Below are positions 16,370 to 25,766 of a DNA stretch of 64,000 nucleotides, piece after piece. The stretch lies in NCBI RefSeq assembly GCF_030913705.1, contig NZ_CP133190.1, forward strand, positions 1,426,001-1,490,000. Reading direction: 5' to 3'. Both the position numbers and the translations under genes were made by a program. Source of the DNA: Anaerocolumna sp. MB42-C2. Lineage in GTDB: Bacteria > Bacillota > Clostridia > Lachnospirales > Lachnospiraceae. Each line of letters opens with the position of its first letter. Position 1 is the stretch's first letter. The notes beneath the pieces are model-generated. The model was given only the letters and a program-made list of their open reading frames with translations, was not told the origin of the DNA and did no database searches.

Positions 16370-16978
16370 TCATTTTGCAATCTCTTCAAATTTTACCACT
16401 CTGGAACATATACACTCTGCCAGTTCCAGGCTGTGTGTCACGACCAGAAGTCCCAGGCCTCTCTTCTTAATTGTGTTCAGCATCAGCTGCCATATCTGCG
16501 CCTGGGTTATCACATCCAACATAGTACTCATTTCGTCCGCAATAATAAATTGCGTTTGAGGACCTAATGCTCTTGCCACACAAAAGCGCTGCAATTCTCC
16601 TCCTGATAACTCGTTGGGATAACGGGTCAGCCATTGTTTTTCAATACCTAATTCTGTTAAGAAAGCCTCGTCAGGCCTCCATGCCTCTGTTAAGGTTTTC
16701 TTAAGTTTCCACCTTGGATTAATGGCTTTTTCAGGATGCTGGTAAATCAACTGCACAGGACAATAACCCTCTTTAGGAAGAGGCTTTCCGTTAAAAAGTA
16801 CACTGCCGGAAGAAGGCTTCAAATAACCTGATAAAATCTGGGATAAAGTGCTTTTCCCACAACCGGAGGGACCAATCAGGGCTACCCGTTCCCCGGCATC
16901 AACTCCAAAATTTATATGGTTTAATATTATATTATTTTTTGTATATCGAAAACTAATATCTTTTGCTTCAAGTAGCAT
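16370..16978 (-). CDS. Peptide/nickel-type ABC transporter ATPase, second subunit (DppF/NikE-like, short)
   Basis: The 202-residue protein has a complete ATPase core: Walker A GPSGCGKST near residue 35, signature LSGGELQRF near residue 121, Walker B FIIADE near residue 145 and the H-loop VVTHS near residue 180. It lacks the C-terminal extension of typical OppF/DppF, as in NikE/CntF-type subunits. The start is the ATG at 16978, which overlaps the end of the upstream ATPase gene by 11 bp and has GGAGGAGAGG about 10 bases before it. It energises the transporter encoded upstream. Confidence 0.88.
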   Translation of the reverse strand: MLLEAKDISFRYTKNNIILNHINFGVDAGERVALIGPSGCGKSTLSQILSGYLKPSSGSVLFNGKPLPKEGYCPVQLIYQHPEKAINPRWKLKKTLTEAWRPDEAFLTELGIEKQWLTRYPNELSGGELQRFCVARALGPQTQFIIADEMSTMLDVITQAQIWQLMLNTIKKRGLGLLVVTHSLELAECICSRVVKFEEIAK

Positions 16979-17888
16979 GAATACAACACACCTCTCCTCC
17001 TCGCAATGGTCGTATGGCAGGTCTTTGTTCACATTCTTTCGTCCTATGGTGACATCTTGGGGCAAACAGGCATCCTTTCGGAAGATTTCCCGCATAAGGC
17101 TGCGTCCCCTCAATAGGTTGAAAACCATTTTGCGGCATAGCCCGCCATAATGCTTTAGTATATGGGTGCCGCAAAGCATCCGCTCCTGATCTGAAGTCTT
17201 CTGCATCTGCTATCTCAACCGTGGTGCCTGCATAAAAAACAGCAATCCGGTCTGCATAAGTCAATGCAAGGTCAAGATCATGGGTTATCAGCATAACCCC
17301 TCGTCCCTCATCAGCAAGTGAGCGGAAATGTCCCATAGCTGTCTGCGCTATCTCTTTACTTAAACCCGGTGTCGGTTCGTCCGCAATAATCAGTCTTGCA
17401 TCGCTGATTACGGCCGTTGACACCAGAACACGTCTTGCCATTCCTCCGGAAAGCTGAAAAGGGTACATCTTTTTCACTGCATCTACTAATCCATATTTCT
17501 TAAATACCGCTTCCTGTTGCTCCTTACTGCCGCCCACGCCCATCACTTGCTTCCCTACGTGCATCAACGGATCCAGATATTCAACGGACTGCGGCACAAG
17601 TGTCATTTCTTTTCCCCGAAGCTTTTGCTGCTGTTCGACTGTGAGTATTTTATCACAATACAATATTTCTCCATTCACTCTTGCATTGTTCGGCAAAATC
17701 CCCAATATAGCATGAGCCAGCAGGCTTTTTCCCGATCCGGATGAACCGGCAACAGCGAGAATTTCTCCTTTCCTAACAGTTACACTTAAATCACTTATTA
17801 CCTTTATTTCCTTTTGTTCTAATCCCTGCCCGTACATTTGAAAAGAAACCGACAGATTCCGAACATCAAGCATATTGGCAGTGCTCAT
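16968..17888 (-). CDS. Peptide/nickel-type ABC transporter ATPase, first subunit (DppD/NikD-like)
   Basis: The 306-residue protein shows Walker A GSSGSGKS near residue 48, signature LSGGMARR near residue 146 and Walker B LIIADEPT near residue 166. The C-terminal domain found in oligopeptide/nickel ATPases is also present: HPYTKALWRAMP near residue 240, then a Cys cluster GCLFAPRCHHRTKEC and VCCIH. In several relatives that cluster binds an Fe-S centre or zinc. It starts 14 bp after the second permease gene with GAGGAGG before the ATG. The gene is part of a five-gene import operon. Confidence 0.9.
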   Translation of the reverse strand: MSTANMLDVRNLSVSFQMYGQGLEQKEIKVISDLSVTVRKGEILAVAGSSGSGKSLLAHAILGILPNNARVNGEILYCDKILTVEQQQKLRGKEMTLVPQSVEYLDPLMHVGKQVMGVGGSKEQQEAVFKKYGLVDAVKKMYPFQLSGGMARRVLVSTAVISDARLIIADEPTPGLSKEIAQTAMGHFRSLADEGRGVMLITHDLDLALTYADRIAVFYAGTTVEIADAEDFRSGADALRHPYTKALWRAMPQNGFQPIEGTQPYAGNLPKGCLFAPRCHHRTKECEQRPAIRPLRGGEVCCIHAT

Positions 17889-17902
17889 CTTATTTTCCTC
17901 CT

Positions 17903-18745
17903 CTATTCCTGCGCGCTGACAGGATCCATAAGCAGTTTAATCTGCTCACCCAGTTTGTCAAACAACATTACAACGATAATCAGCATTACTCCCGGGAATA
18001 AGACCAGCCACCACATACCGGTTGCTATATGTTTCAACGCTTCCGATAAGATAATACCAATCGCAGGCGCATCTATAGGCAGCCCGAAACCTAAGAAGGT
18101 CAATCCTGCTTCATGCAGGATTGCATGAGGAAACAGTAAAATTAATCCTATAATGAATTGCGGAAGAACATGGGGAACAATATGAGACAATGCGACCTGC
18201 ATCTTACTGGTGCCGAATTTTCGTGATGTTTTAACATATTGTGCATTTCTGATTTGCATGACCTCTCCCCGGATTACACGGGTTAGATTCGGCCAGTGTG
18301 TAAAGGCAACACCTATGATAACACCTTTTAGTCCTCCCCCCAGCATAAAGGAAATCAACATAAGCAGAACCATATGAGGAACTCCCATGAACAGATCCAC
18401 AAAATAGGAAACTGCCTTATCTACCCAGCCCCCTGCGGTTGCCGCAAGCAGGCCAAGTGCAAGCGCCATAAAAGCACTGACCGTTGCTGCCAGCGTACCG
18501 ATTAGAATACTGGTGGACAATCCCTTAACCGAACGATAAAACATGTCCCGACCCAGGTAATCCGTTCCAAAAGGATGTGCGATTGAAGGCACCAGTTTTT
18601 TCGCCGAGTAATCCGGTGCATAGAGCTTTGGACTCATAACAATTCCGGTTATGGAGAGGATTACAAGCAGTAATATAATAACACATGCTAAGACAACAGT
18701 TCTGGTTCTTCGGTTTATTTTATACTTAATATTTTGCTGTTTCAT
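17903..18745 (-). CDS. Peptide/nickel-type ABC permease (DppC/NikC-like)
   Basis: The 280-residue protein has an N-terminal membrane helix, an HPFGTDYLGRDMFYRSVKG segment typical of DppC/NikC, and five further helices. The EAA-type coupling loop lies in QYVKTSRKFGTSKMQ. The start is the ATG at 18745, which overlaps the stop of the preceding permease by 4 bases (ATGA) and has AGGAGG upstream. The longer frame to 18838 is only an overlap artefact. It forms the membrane channel with the DppB-like subunit. Confidence 0.9.
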   Translation of the reverse strand: MKQQNIKYKINRRTRTVVLACVIILLLVILSITGIVMSPKLYAPDYSAKKLVPSIAHPFGTDYLGRDMFYRSVKGLSTSILIGTLAATVSAFMALALGLLAATAGGWVDKAVSYFVDLFMGVPHMVLLMLISFMLGGGLKGVIIGVAFTHWPNLTRVIRGEVMQIRNAQYVKTSRKFGTSKMQVALSHIVPHVLPQFIIGLILLFPHAILHEAGLTFLGFGLPIDAPAIGIILSEALKHIATGMWWLVLFPGVMLIIVVMLFDKLGEQIKLLMDPVSAQE

Positions 18746-19728
18746 ATGAGCTTTCCTCCTTCCCGAATATGTGGGTTTAGAATTCCGTAAAGGAGGTTTG
18801 CAGTTAAATTGCCTGCAAATACAAATAGAACAGAACATAACGCTATACCAAGCATTAAAGGAACATCCCCCTTTAAACCGGCGGCACTTGCGGCGCTGCC
18901 CAAGCCGGGATAAGAGAAGACATTCTCCGCCAGAACACTTCCGCCAAACAGTTCACTAAAAGAAGCGAACTGCAGGGTTATAGCAGGAATAGCGATATTT
19001 CTTAACCCATGTCTTTTAATTAAAGTCCATTTACTTTCTCCCCGGGCTTTCGCAAATAAAATATAGTCCGTTTTTAATACATCAATGATTTTTTGTCTGG
19101 TATGCAAGGCTATTCCAGATATTCCGGTAATACTCAAAGTAAGGGCTGGCAATACAAGATGGTGAATCCGTTCCAGGAGGGTTACCTCACCTGAAAGTTT
19201 TCCGATTGGTACCGATAATCCGATGGGAAACCATCCCAGATTTATGGAAAACAACATCAGAAACAGTAACCCAATCCAGAAAGTGGGCGTAGAGGATAAT
19301 ACAAAGCAAAAGGTTTTCACAAATTTGTCAAAAAAACTCCCCTGAAATGCTCCTGACATAACACCCAGAAAGAATCCAAGTATACCGGATAACAGCCAGG
19401 CAACCGCCATTAAAGCGAGTGAAGCAAGAAAACGGCTCTCCAAAATCTGTCTTACCGGCTTTTGATAGGTAATGGAAGTTCCCATATCACCATGCATCAA
19501 TTTGGAAACCCATATTAAGTAACGTTCGGCCGGTCGCTTATTAAGGCCCCAATATTTTGCAACATTCTCTCTTTGTTCCTGAGATACATTGGATTCGGCT
19601 CCTACATAAGCATCAACCGGATCAACAGGGGAAGAAATAACTAATAAAAAAGTAACAATGCTAACTCCAACCAATAAGAGTATCATCCGAAACAAATTGT
19701 TGACTATATGTTTCAAAAGTTGATTCAT
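18742..19728 (-). CDS. Peptide/nickel-type ABC permease (DppB/NikB-like)
   Basis: The 328-residue protein has an N-terminal helix, then a stretch with PVDPVDAYVG and the YWGLNKRPAERYLIWVSKLM segment typical of DppB/NikB. Five membrane helices follow, with FAKARGESKWTLIKRHGLRN as the ATPase-coupling loop. The ATG at 19728 has GGAG 9 bases upstream; an in-frame TTG five codons earlier is the alternative. A 76-bp gap with a hairpin separates it from the binding-protein gene. The segment resembles NikB/CntB-type permeases, which hints at a metal or metallophore substrate. Confidence 0.9.
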   Translation of the reverse strand: MNQLLKHIVNNLFRMILLLVGVSIVTFLLVISSPVDPVDAYVGAESNVSQEQRENVAKYWGLNKRPAERYLIWVSKLMHGDMGTSITYQKPVRQILESRFLASLALMAVAWLLSGILGFFLGVMSGAFQGSFFDKFVKTFCFVLSSTPTFWIGLLFLMLFSINLGWFPIGLSVPIGKLSGEVTLLERIHHLVLPALTLSITGISGIALHTRQKIIDVLKTDYILFAKARGESKWTLIKRHGLRNIAIPAITLQFASFSELFGGSVLAENVFSYPGLGSAASAAGLKGDVPLMLGIALCSVLFVFAGNLTANLLYGILNPHIREGGKLI

Positions 19729-19753
19729 TAAGTTTATCTCCAATCATATCCTC

Positions 19754-19784
19754 AGGCGCTTGGCTCTTTTTGACGCAAGCGCCT
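19754..19784 (-). other. Intercistronic hairpin after the binding-protein gene
   Basis: AGGCGCTTG pairs exactly with CAAGCGCCT around a 13-base loop and no T-run follows. Such hairpins after a binding-protein gene usually protect its mRNA so that it is made in excess over the permeases. Confidence 0.55.
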
Positions 19785-19804
19785 TTCTTTCTTACTTTTT
19801 TCTT

Positions 19805-21436
19805 CTAATTTATAAATGTCCATTCATTTAAATTCTGGATAACAGGTGCCCCGTGGCCATGAGGATGTATCCTTTGTACACCTAGCTTCAAACCGTCACG
19901 GACAAAGTATGTATGATCAATATTGACTAACCAGATATAAGGGAAGTCGACATTAGCACCGGTACTTCCGTCATACTGCGCCTTTTTGCATAACTCAATT
20001 GCCTCATCTTCTGAAGTAGCCGCAATCATGGCATCCAGATATTCATCAACTGTGGGATTGACATACATCGCAGAATTGCTTAAATTTATCACATCGGCTC
20101 CCGCAAAAGAAGAATGAAACGCATTGTAAACATCAATGAAGCTGTAATCACCCGTACCAATACAGGTCGGCACATTTCTGATAATCTGCTTGCAGGTCGT
20201 CCAATCAAGAGCTTCGGCTATTATGTTAATACCAAGGAGTTTCGCATTTTCACTGAGAGCAACTGCTAAATTATAACGCTGCAGATCGTCTGTGCGGCCG
20301 GTAATACGGAATTCACACTTAAGTCCGTTTTTTTCACGGATACCATCACCGTCTGTGTCCACCCATCCAGCCTCTTCCAGCAGTTTTTTGGCTTCTTCGA
20401 CCTGTCCGTCCGTAAGCTTTGGCTCCTCATTAGCCCAAGGTAATCCCTCAAAACGTACCCAACTGGCAGTACCGATTCCATTGAGAGCATTATTAATAAT
20501 CTCCTGGCGGCTGATACCGATATTCAATGCTTTTCTGACAGCCGGATCTGAAGTAACGTTATTACCAACCGTTTCACCGGCTGCATTTACTGTCTCGGGA
20601 ATACACGGCAGGTTAAATCCTCGGTTATCCGAAGTTTTGATGGTTTCAATATGCATACCCTCAACGGTTTCCCTTGCATATTCAGGGTTAACCATAACAA
20701 GGTCCAACTGACCGGACTTTGCAGCAGCAAGTGCAGTTTCCTCATCTATACTTAGAAATGTGATTTGTTTAAACTGTGGCTTTATTCCATAGTAGTAATC
20801 ATTAGGTTCCACAATGAGCTGCTGTCCCACATCCAGTTGTTTTACCTTAAAAGGTCCGGTTCCGATTGGGTTAGCTGCATAGGTATTGTTATATGCATGT
20901 TCCGGCACAATTCCCAGCAAAGCCACCGTACGTGTAAACGGAGAGTATTCTTTGTTCAGGGTAAACTGCACTTTATTGCCATCAATAATCTCAGCTTTCT
21001 TAAGCATGGTTAAATCCACGCTGGAACCACTGTTCTTAGCGGTGTTAAATGTGAACACCACATCTTCTGGTTTCAACGACTGTCCATCTGAGAATTTAAC
21101 GTCATCACGGATCGTGAAAGTATAGACCAGACCATCCTCACTGACCTGATAATCCGTGGCCAGGTCACATTCTGTCTTTACATCGGTAGTGATTTTCAAA
21201 AGAGCAGTATGAAATAAACCATAACCGTAGGTACCATATCCGGTGCAAGGATCAAAATTACCGTCCACAAAACCGCTGCCGATAGAAATTGTAAGATTAT
21301 TCTGTAATTTTTTAGGAGAAATCTCTGTAGATGATGTAACTGTTTCTTCCTTCTTATTTGTATTCCCGGTACAACCTGTCAATGTGGACAAAGTTAAAGT
21401 TGCTAAAATAAATAGCAGTATTAATTTTTTTTGCAT
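19805..21436 (-). CDS. Family 5 ABC substrate-binding lipoprotein (peptide/nickel type)
   Basis: The 543-residue protein has a lipoprotein signal with LTGC (Cys22) and the SBP_bac_5 layout. FTIRDDVKFSDGQSLKPEDV near residue 110 and ANPIGTGPFKV near residue 193 are family hallmarks. It captures the ligand outside the membrane and delivers it to the downstream permeases. The C-terminal segment contains HPHGHG, a His-rich motif that could contact a metal or metal chelate; this would fit the NikB-like permease, but a peptide substrate is equally possible. GGAGG precedes the ATG. It is the first gene of a five-gene minus-strand operon. Confidence 0.9.
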   Translation of the reverse strand: MQKKLILLFILATLTLSTLTGCTGNTNKKEETVTSSTEISPKKLQNNLTISIGSGFVDGNFDPCTGYGTYGYGLFHTALLKITTDVKTECDLATDYQVSEDGLVYTFTIRDDVKFSDGQSLKPEDVVFTFNTAKNSGSSVDLTMLKKAEIIDGNKVQFTLNKEYSPFTRTVALLGIVPEHAYNNTYAANPIGTGPFKVKQLDVGQQLIVEPNDYYYGIKPQFKQITFLSIDEETALAAAKSGQLDLVMVNPEYARETVEGMHIETIKTSDNRGFNLPCIPETVNAAGETVGNNVTSDPAVRKALNIGISRQEIINNALNGIGTASWVRFEGLPWANEEPKLTDGQVEEAKKLLEEAGWVDTDGDGIREKNGLKCEFRITGRTDDLQRYNLAVALSENAKLLGINIIAEALDWTTCKQIIRNVPTCIGTGDYSFIDVYNAFHSSFAGADVINLSNSAMYVNPTVDEYLDAMIAATSEDEAIELCKKAQYDGSTGANVDFPYIWLVNIDHTYFVRDGLKLGVQRIHPHGHGAPVIQNLNEWTFIN

Positions 21437-21813
21437 TATTCAACCTCCATGTTATGTTTTACAGCTTAAAACCAATTGATATATATTCAAACAGGTTTCA
21501 TGTTACATGACATAATTATTCAATACAAGCCCTATAGGGGGATGAAATTATGCAAATTACTATATTCTGTTTCGTAAACCTAAAGGAGATTACGAGATTA
21601 TCATTTTATTAGTGGGATACTTATATAACACAGACAATTATTTAAGATTAACTAAATAAATAATTATTACAGCTCAAGTAAATAAATAGAAAAAAATACT
21701 TTACTTATTTTCAAAAAAGATTGCACAAGCCAGCGTCGGAACCCGGCTTGTGCAAAATGTAGAGGTGACTTTGGAATGTCAAAGCCAAATCCAAGGCTTA
21801 CCTATCTTCCATA
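21437..21813. other. Intergenic region: binding-protein promoter area and GH38 terminator
   Basis: Apart from the terminator at 21713-21755 this stretch is AT-rich. It should hold the promoter of the ABC operon, but I could not single out a convincing -35/-10 pair or operator. Confidence 0.4.
21713..21755 (-). terminator. Rho-independent terminator of the GH38-like gene
   Basis: TTGCACAAGCC (21721-21731) pairs exactly with GGCTTGTGCAA (21745-21755). On the minus strand the stem is followed by TCTTTTTT. Confidence 0.9.
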
Positions 21814-24195
21814 TCATTCATTAAACATATAAAATTGTAATACATTCTCGTTTAAAGCTTCACCGGTCTTAAAGATCTCTGCTATACTGCTGCCTTGCAT
21901 CAAATTCAGACTGTAGCTAAACTGATAAAAACCGCCTAGACTTGCTTTAAAATTGGTTTCCCAAAAATTGTTCATTACCCAGGAGTATACCTCATCGCAG
22001 TTTGTCGAACCCTCCCCCATCAGCTTAATGGGGTGCGCTTTTAGCGTTCCATAACTAACCAAAGGGGAATCAGGGGTGGTAATTAATACACTGCTGTCTT
22101 CCTGACAAAAGGCAACACCGTTCTGCACCGCATAAAAATCCACACATGTGCCCGGAAGCTGGTCAATACGCGGACGTAGAATGGCACCGGCTTTATCGAT
22201 GAATATTTCCTGTGCCGTAAAAGGCAGCGCAAGATATAGGTTCTCAGGCTCCCAAATGCTGTTTTTATGTACCCGAAAGTCAAAATCGATCTTAGGTGTG
22301 AGTTTATATGCCGTTACGATCAGACTGCACTCCTGTACTCCGTCCATGTGATATTTAAGTTCTGAACGTGAATAAAGCATGCCATTCTCAAGTACTTTCA
22401 CATCATACAGTTTACCTTCGCTGCGATGTGTGCGAGCTGCTTTTCTATTTCTTCCCATGTTGCGCCGCACTTGCAAATAATCCTCTGTAATGTCTCTATC
22501 CGTCACTTCATAAACCGGTGTAAACGCTGCATACGGATACTGTATATTAATCAATTCTTTTTCTTCCTGTTTACTATAAATGGAGCTGATTCCTTTCCCA
22601 ATTTCAAAATCGATTTTAAAAAACTTGTTTTCAATTCCGTCAATACTGATACAACCGCCGTTTTCTAAATCTTCACAAAGCCGCCAGTACAGATCGTTAA
22701 TGCCCTCTATCCCGGTCGGTGCCCTCCTTCCTGCAGATACAAGAGGTCTCTCCGGTAATTCTTTTAGTGCAAATGTTTTCGTCTGCCCTGGTGCAAGAGA
22801 AAGCCAGATACAAATCTTAGGGCCCCTGGAATAGCTGCTTATCTGGAAAGGTACACTATCTCCTGACTCATCGTCAATTACTTCAAAATGACTGTAACCA
22901 TAAAAATGCTCCAGATCACAGGTAAACATTCCTACAAAATGTACTGTATGCGGATTTACGGCACGTAGTTTAAGAGTTTTATGCAGCGATATTGCCGTTT
23001 CTCCCAATGACTGCTGCACATTTTCCCGCATTATCACTACAGCCTCACTGGCTTTTAGTGCATATAAACGTTTCCATTGATCCAAATTATTCACCTGCGG
23101 ATGAAACGGCTCCGTAATTGATGAAGAATAACCCCAGGTGTGTTCTCCGTAAAACATCAGATTATGTAAGGTCTCATAATAATATGGTTGAAGCTGCTCC
23201 TTTTCTTTGCACTTCATTTTCTGCATTACATGGAAGCTGCGTGCAGCATTACGGTATTGAATCACATCTGCTGGTGTGGAACCGATACCGTCTGCCCACC
23301 AGTCTGTCCAGTCACCGGAATAGACAGGAATTTCTTCCGATTCATTCATAAGCCGTGTAAAGAATTCATCTAATGTACACATCTTTAATTGTATATCGTC
23401 ACTTTGTGAATTAAACAATTGAACGAACTCCAATATTTTTAGTGAAGGCGGTGAGTTATCCGTCATATTCCCGCTGAGCGACACAGGCGCAAAGGTATAT
23501 GGATATTTCTGACCTAATAAAGAGGATACATACGCATTAATACGTTTTACTGCTTTCTCAAAATCACTTCCCTGCATACTAGTCATTCCATCCTGAAGCG
23601 TATATTCAAACCATGCCGCTTGTGCAATCCCAAGTTCATTGCCAAGATTATAATGGTCCCCGTTCCAGCAAAGGATTCTCTTACCTTGGGGAGACTCCCA
23701 GTAAAAAGGTGCCTGTTTTTTGAATAGCGGATGATATCCGTGATGCGTGTGTATACACGACATGAGATTTTCGACCCCATTTTGTGCTAATATATCTGCG
23801 TATCCCCAGCTGTAACCATTGATGTCAGCAGTTATCGCACTTTTTGCTGTGAGTCCCATCTCTGCTCTTTCGGCAGAACATTCCTGCATGATTTCATTCT
23901 GCACATAAGCCGGTACAAGATCTGTAAGATTTAAGTAATTGGCTGAAAGACCAATATTACCACTATTTACAGCAGCAATAAATTCTGCTTTTTCCTGCTT
24001 AGAAGCCACCCTTAAAAATTGCTGTACACACCAGTAACTTTCGCAGTTCCATACAAATTGTTGATTCTTCTTTATCAACTGCAAGACTTCACGAATAAAT
24101 GCAATATGATGTGCTTTCATTTTTTCTTGCGTGTCGGTGTATCCCACATCCGTATGGGAAAGGTGAAGCAAATAAATCGTAAACTTTTTTTTCAT
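21814..24195 (-). CDS. GH38-like alpha-mannosidase-family protein (DUF5054 type)
   Basis: The 793-residue protein starts with HLSHTDVGYTD, giving the H14-x-D16 metal pair of the GH38 barrel. ADINGYSWGY places the likely nucleophile at D124, and HTHHGYHPLF near residue 148 supplies further metal-site histidines. The C-terminal half is beta-rich as in GH38 enzymes. It resembles the group annotated as DUF5054 rather than classical alpha-mannosidases. There is no signal peptide, so it acts on imported or intracellular sugar. It has its own promoter and terminator, and an RpiR regulator lies upstream. The sugar specificity is unknown. Confidence 0.75.
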   Translation of the reverse strand: MKKKFTIYLLHLSHTDVGYTDTQEKMKAHHIAFIREVLQLIKKNQQFVWNCESYWCVQQFLRVASKQEKAEFIAAVNSGNIGLSANYLNLTDLVPAYVQNEIMQECSAERAEMGLTAKSAITADINGYSWGYADILAQNGVENLMSCIHTHHGYHPLFKKQAPFYWESPQGKRILCWNGDHYNLGNELGIAQAAWFEYTLQDGMTSMQGSDFEKAVKRINAYVSSLLGQKYPYTFAPVSLSGNMTDNSPPSLKILEFVQLFNSQSDDIQLKMCTLDEFFTRLMNESEEIPVYSGDWTDWWADGIGSTPADVIQYRNAARSFHVMQKMKCKEKEQLQPYYYETLHNLMFYGEHTWGYSSSITEPFHPQVNNLDQWKRLYALKASEAVVIMRENVQQSLGETAISLHKTLKLRAVNPHTVHFVGMFTCDLEHFYGYSHFEVIDDESGDSVPFQISSYSRGPKICIWLSLAPGQTKTFALKELPERPLVSAGRRAPTGIEGINDLYWRLCEDLENGGCISIDGIENKFFKIDFEIGKGISSIYSKQEEKELINIQYPYAAFTPVYEVTDRDITEDYLQVRRNMGRNRKAARTHRSEGKLYDVKVLENGMLYSRSELKYHMDGVQECSLIVTAYKLTPKIDFDFRVHKNSIWEPENLYLALPFTAQEIFIDKAGAILRPRIDQLPGTCVDFYAVQNGVAFCQEDSSVLITTPDSPLVSYGTLKAHPIKLMGEGSTNCDEVYSWVMNNFWETNFKASLGGFYQFSYSLNLMQGSSIAEIFKTGEALNENVLQFYMFNE

Positions 24196-24412
24196 AAAAT
24201 CCTCCTCCTATTTTAAACTTCTGAAAATGCGGTTTCCTCTATAATAATGCTTTTGTTCCATATGAAAACCATCTTATCAGGAGTTGTTTCACAAAACGTC
24301 AAAATATATCGTCCATAATCTGTATTGTTATTAACTTCAAAGAATTGCAAAAAAACCTTTTCATTTAAATCCAATTTATTATCCGATTAATATGATTTGT
24401 ATTTTCATTTTC

Positions 24413-24441
24413 ATTATATATAATTTGAATATTTAAGTCAA
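24413..24441 (-). promoter_or_regulatory. Promoter of the GH38-like gene
   Basis: On the minus strand TTGACT (24436-24441) and TATAAT (24413-24418) are 17 bases apart. The leader is long, about 210 bases. Confidence 0.7.
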
Positions 24442-24601
24442 TAATATTTCTACACTTTTCCTTAATTAAGAGAAAACTATCAGCGAACTGACGCCCTCGT
24501 GCCCGGGCCGGGTCCCTGGCAATTAATTCTCTCCAGCAATTGTCTGGGTCCCTGCAGGGCTTTTATTAACCAGGAAATTCGGGAAACTTATCATGTAAAT
24601 G

Positions 24602-24649
24602 AAAAAAGATAACACACCTTAAAATACTGTTAATTTAAGGTGTGTTATC
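24602..24649 (-). terminator. Rho-independent terminator of the RpiR gene
   Basis: ATAACACACCTTAAA pairs with TTTAAGGTGTGTTAT, a perfect 15-bp stem around a 10-base loop. Six Ts follow on the minus strand. Confidence 0.9.
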
Positions 24650-24671
24650 GATATAATTATTTTGAGTTTTT

Positions 24672-25490
24672 TTATATTTCTTTGTCCATCACTGCTAAAG
24701 CTGTTCGCTGTAAATTATCCTCCGCACTGTTTCCCATCTGCTGTAAAATTTCTTTACTTAATACATCTATTATATACAATTGCGATATTTTAGAAACAAG
24801 AGAACCGCTGTTTAAAGGTTCACTTTTACCCACAACATACAGCAAAGCCGTGGCAAACTTAGCTAACGGAGATTTCAAATAGTTCGTCACAACAATTAAG
24901 TTTACTCCTTGCCTTGCTGCCATTTTGGAAATACTTATCATATCCTTAGTTTGTCCGCTTACAGAAAATAGTACCAGAACATCATTTTCTTTCATTATGG
25001 AAGTACTGATTAGCTGAAAATGGCTATCAGAAAAGTTGATTACATTTAAACCATAACGTAAAACTTTGTTACGAAATTCCTGAGCAGCAAGCCCGGAGTT
25101 CCCGCTGCCAAAGGCGTAAATAGTGTTAGCCTGCAAAACCAGTTTTGCTGCTTTCTTAATTTGTTCGTTATCCAGTAAATCATGTGTTGATTTTAGCGCC
25201 AGAATCATATTTTCAAGAATCCTGTCGGCTTCATTACTACTATCATTTTCTGAATTATTTACGTTTTGAGATAACAGAAAACGGAACTCTGAATATCCTT
25301 TTAATCCAAGTTTTCTACAAAAGCGTAACATTGTAGCATCCCCAACATTCACTCTTTCAGAAAACTCCGTTATCGAAAGCATAATTATTTCTTTAATAGG
25401 ATTATTACGGATAAAGTCAATAATAACCCGCTCCTGCTTCGTTGCATATGATTCCATAAGACTAATTTTATCAAATATATTTTCACTCAA
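24672..25490 (-). CDS. RpiR/MurR-family regulator with SIS domain
   Basis: The 272-residue protein has an N-terminal HTH_6 domain at about 1-75, with SITEFSERVNVGDATMLRFCRKLG as the recognition region. A SIS sugar-phosphate-binding domain follows at about 120-250, with YAFGSGNSGLAAQEF and LVLFSVSGQTKDMI. These proteins sense phosphosugars and control sugar or amino-sugar genes. The start is a TTG at 25490 with GGAGG 7 bases upstream. The downstream GH38-like gene on the same strand is the likely target, but no shared operator was identified. Confidence 0.9.
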   Translation of the reverse strand: MSENIFDKISLMESYATKQERVIIDFIRNNPIKEIIMLSITEFSERVNVGDATMLRFCRKLGLKGYSEFRFLLSQNVNNSENDSSNEADRILENMILALKSTHDLLDNEQIKKAAKLVLQANTIYAFGSGNSGLAAQEFRNKVLRYGLNVINFSDSHFQLISTSIMKENDVLVLFSVSGQTKDMISISKMAARQGVNLIVVTNYLKSPLAKFATALLYVVGKSEPLNSGSLVSKISQLYIIDVLSKEILQQMGNSAEDNLQRTALAVMDKEI

Positions 25491-25660
25491 AAATTTTCCT
25501 CCCTACTACCAATCAATCTTTGGCTTAAGTATATTCTGCAGGATATAAACTGTCAATAGAATGTACCTATATATGAGTATTTCTTACTAGATAAAACAGC
25601 TTATGTGTTCTTCTGTTAAATCAATCCCTGACTGCTCCTGATAATTCACATTTACCAAAC

Positions 25661-25695
25661 CGAGGTTATGCTTTCCGTTTTGAAAACATAACCTC
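25661..25695 (-). terminator. Terminator-like hairpin after the CheX-like gene
   Basis: CGAGGTTATG pairs exactly with CATAACCTCG around a loop of about 16 bases. The T-run on the minus strand is weak, so this is a probable terminator. Confidence 0.5.
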
Positions 25696-25766
25696 GAATT
25701 AACTTTGCTCTGACCTTACGGTACTTAAACAGATTTGCTTATATTAAATATAAGTTCCAGCTGATC

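Larger units (their letters stand above)
24196..24671. other. Intergenic region with a GC-rich patch
   Basis: It contains the GH38 promoter (24413-24441), the RpiR terminator (24602-24649) and a GC-rich patch at about 24480-24562. In the patch GGGTCCCTGG and GGGTCCCTGC occur 36 bases apart. The patch begins TATCAG-N4-CTGAC like the one at 14081, which may be chance. No open frame of interest was seen. Confidence 0.35.

Noticed and set aside
16979..17206. N-terminal extension of the second peptide-type ABC ATPase
   Set aside because: The extension lies wholly inside the upstream ATPase gene and has no domain; the ATG at 16978 begins the conserved core.
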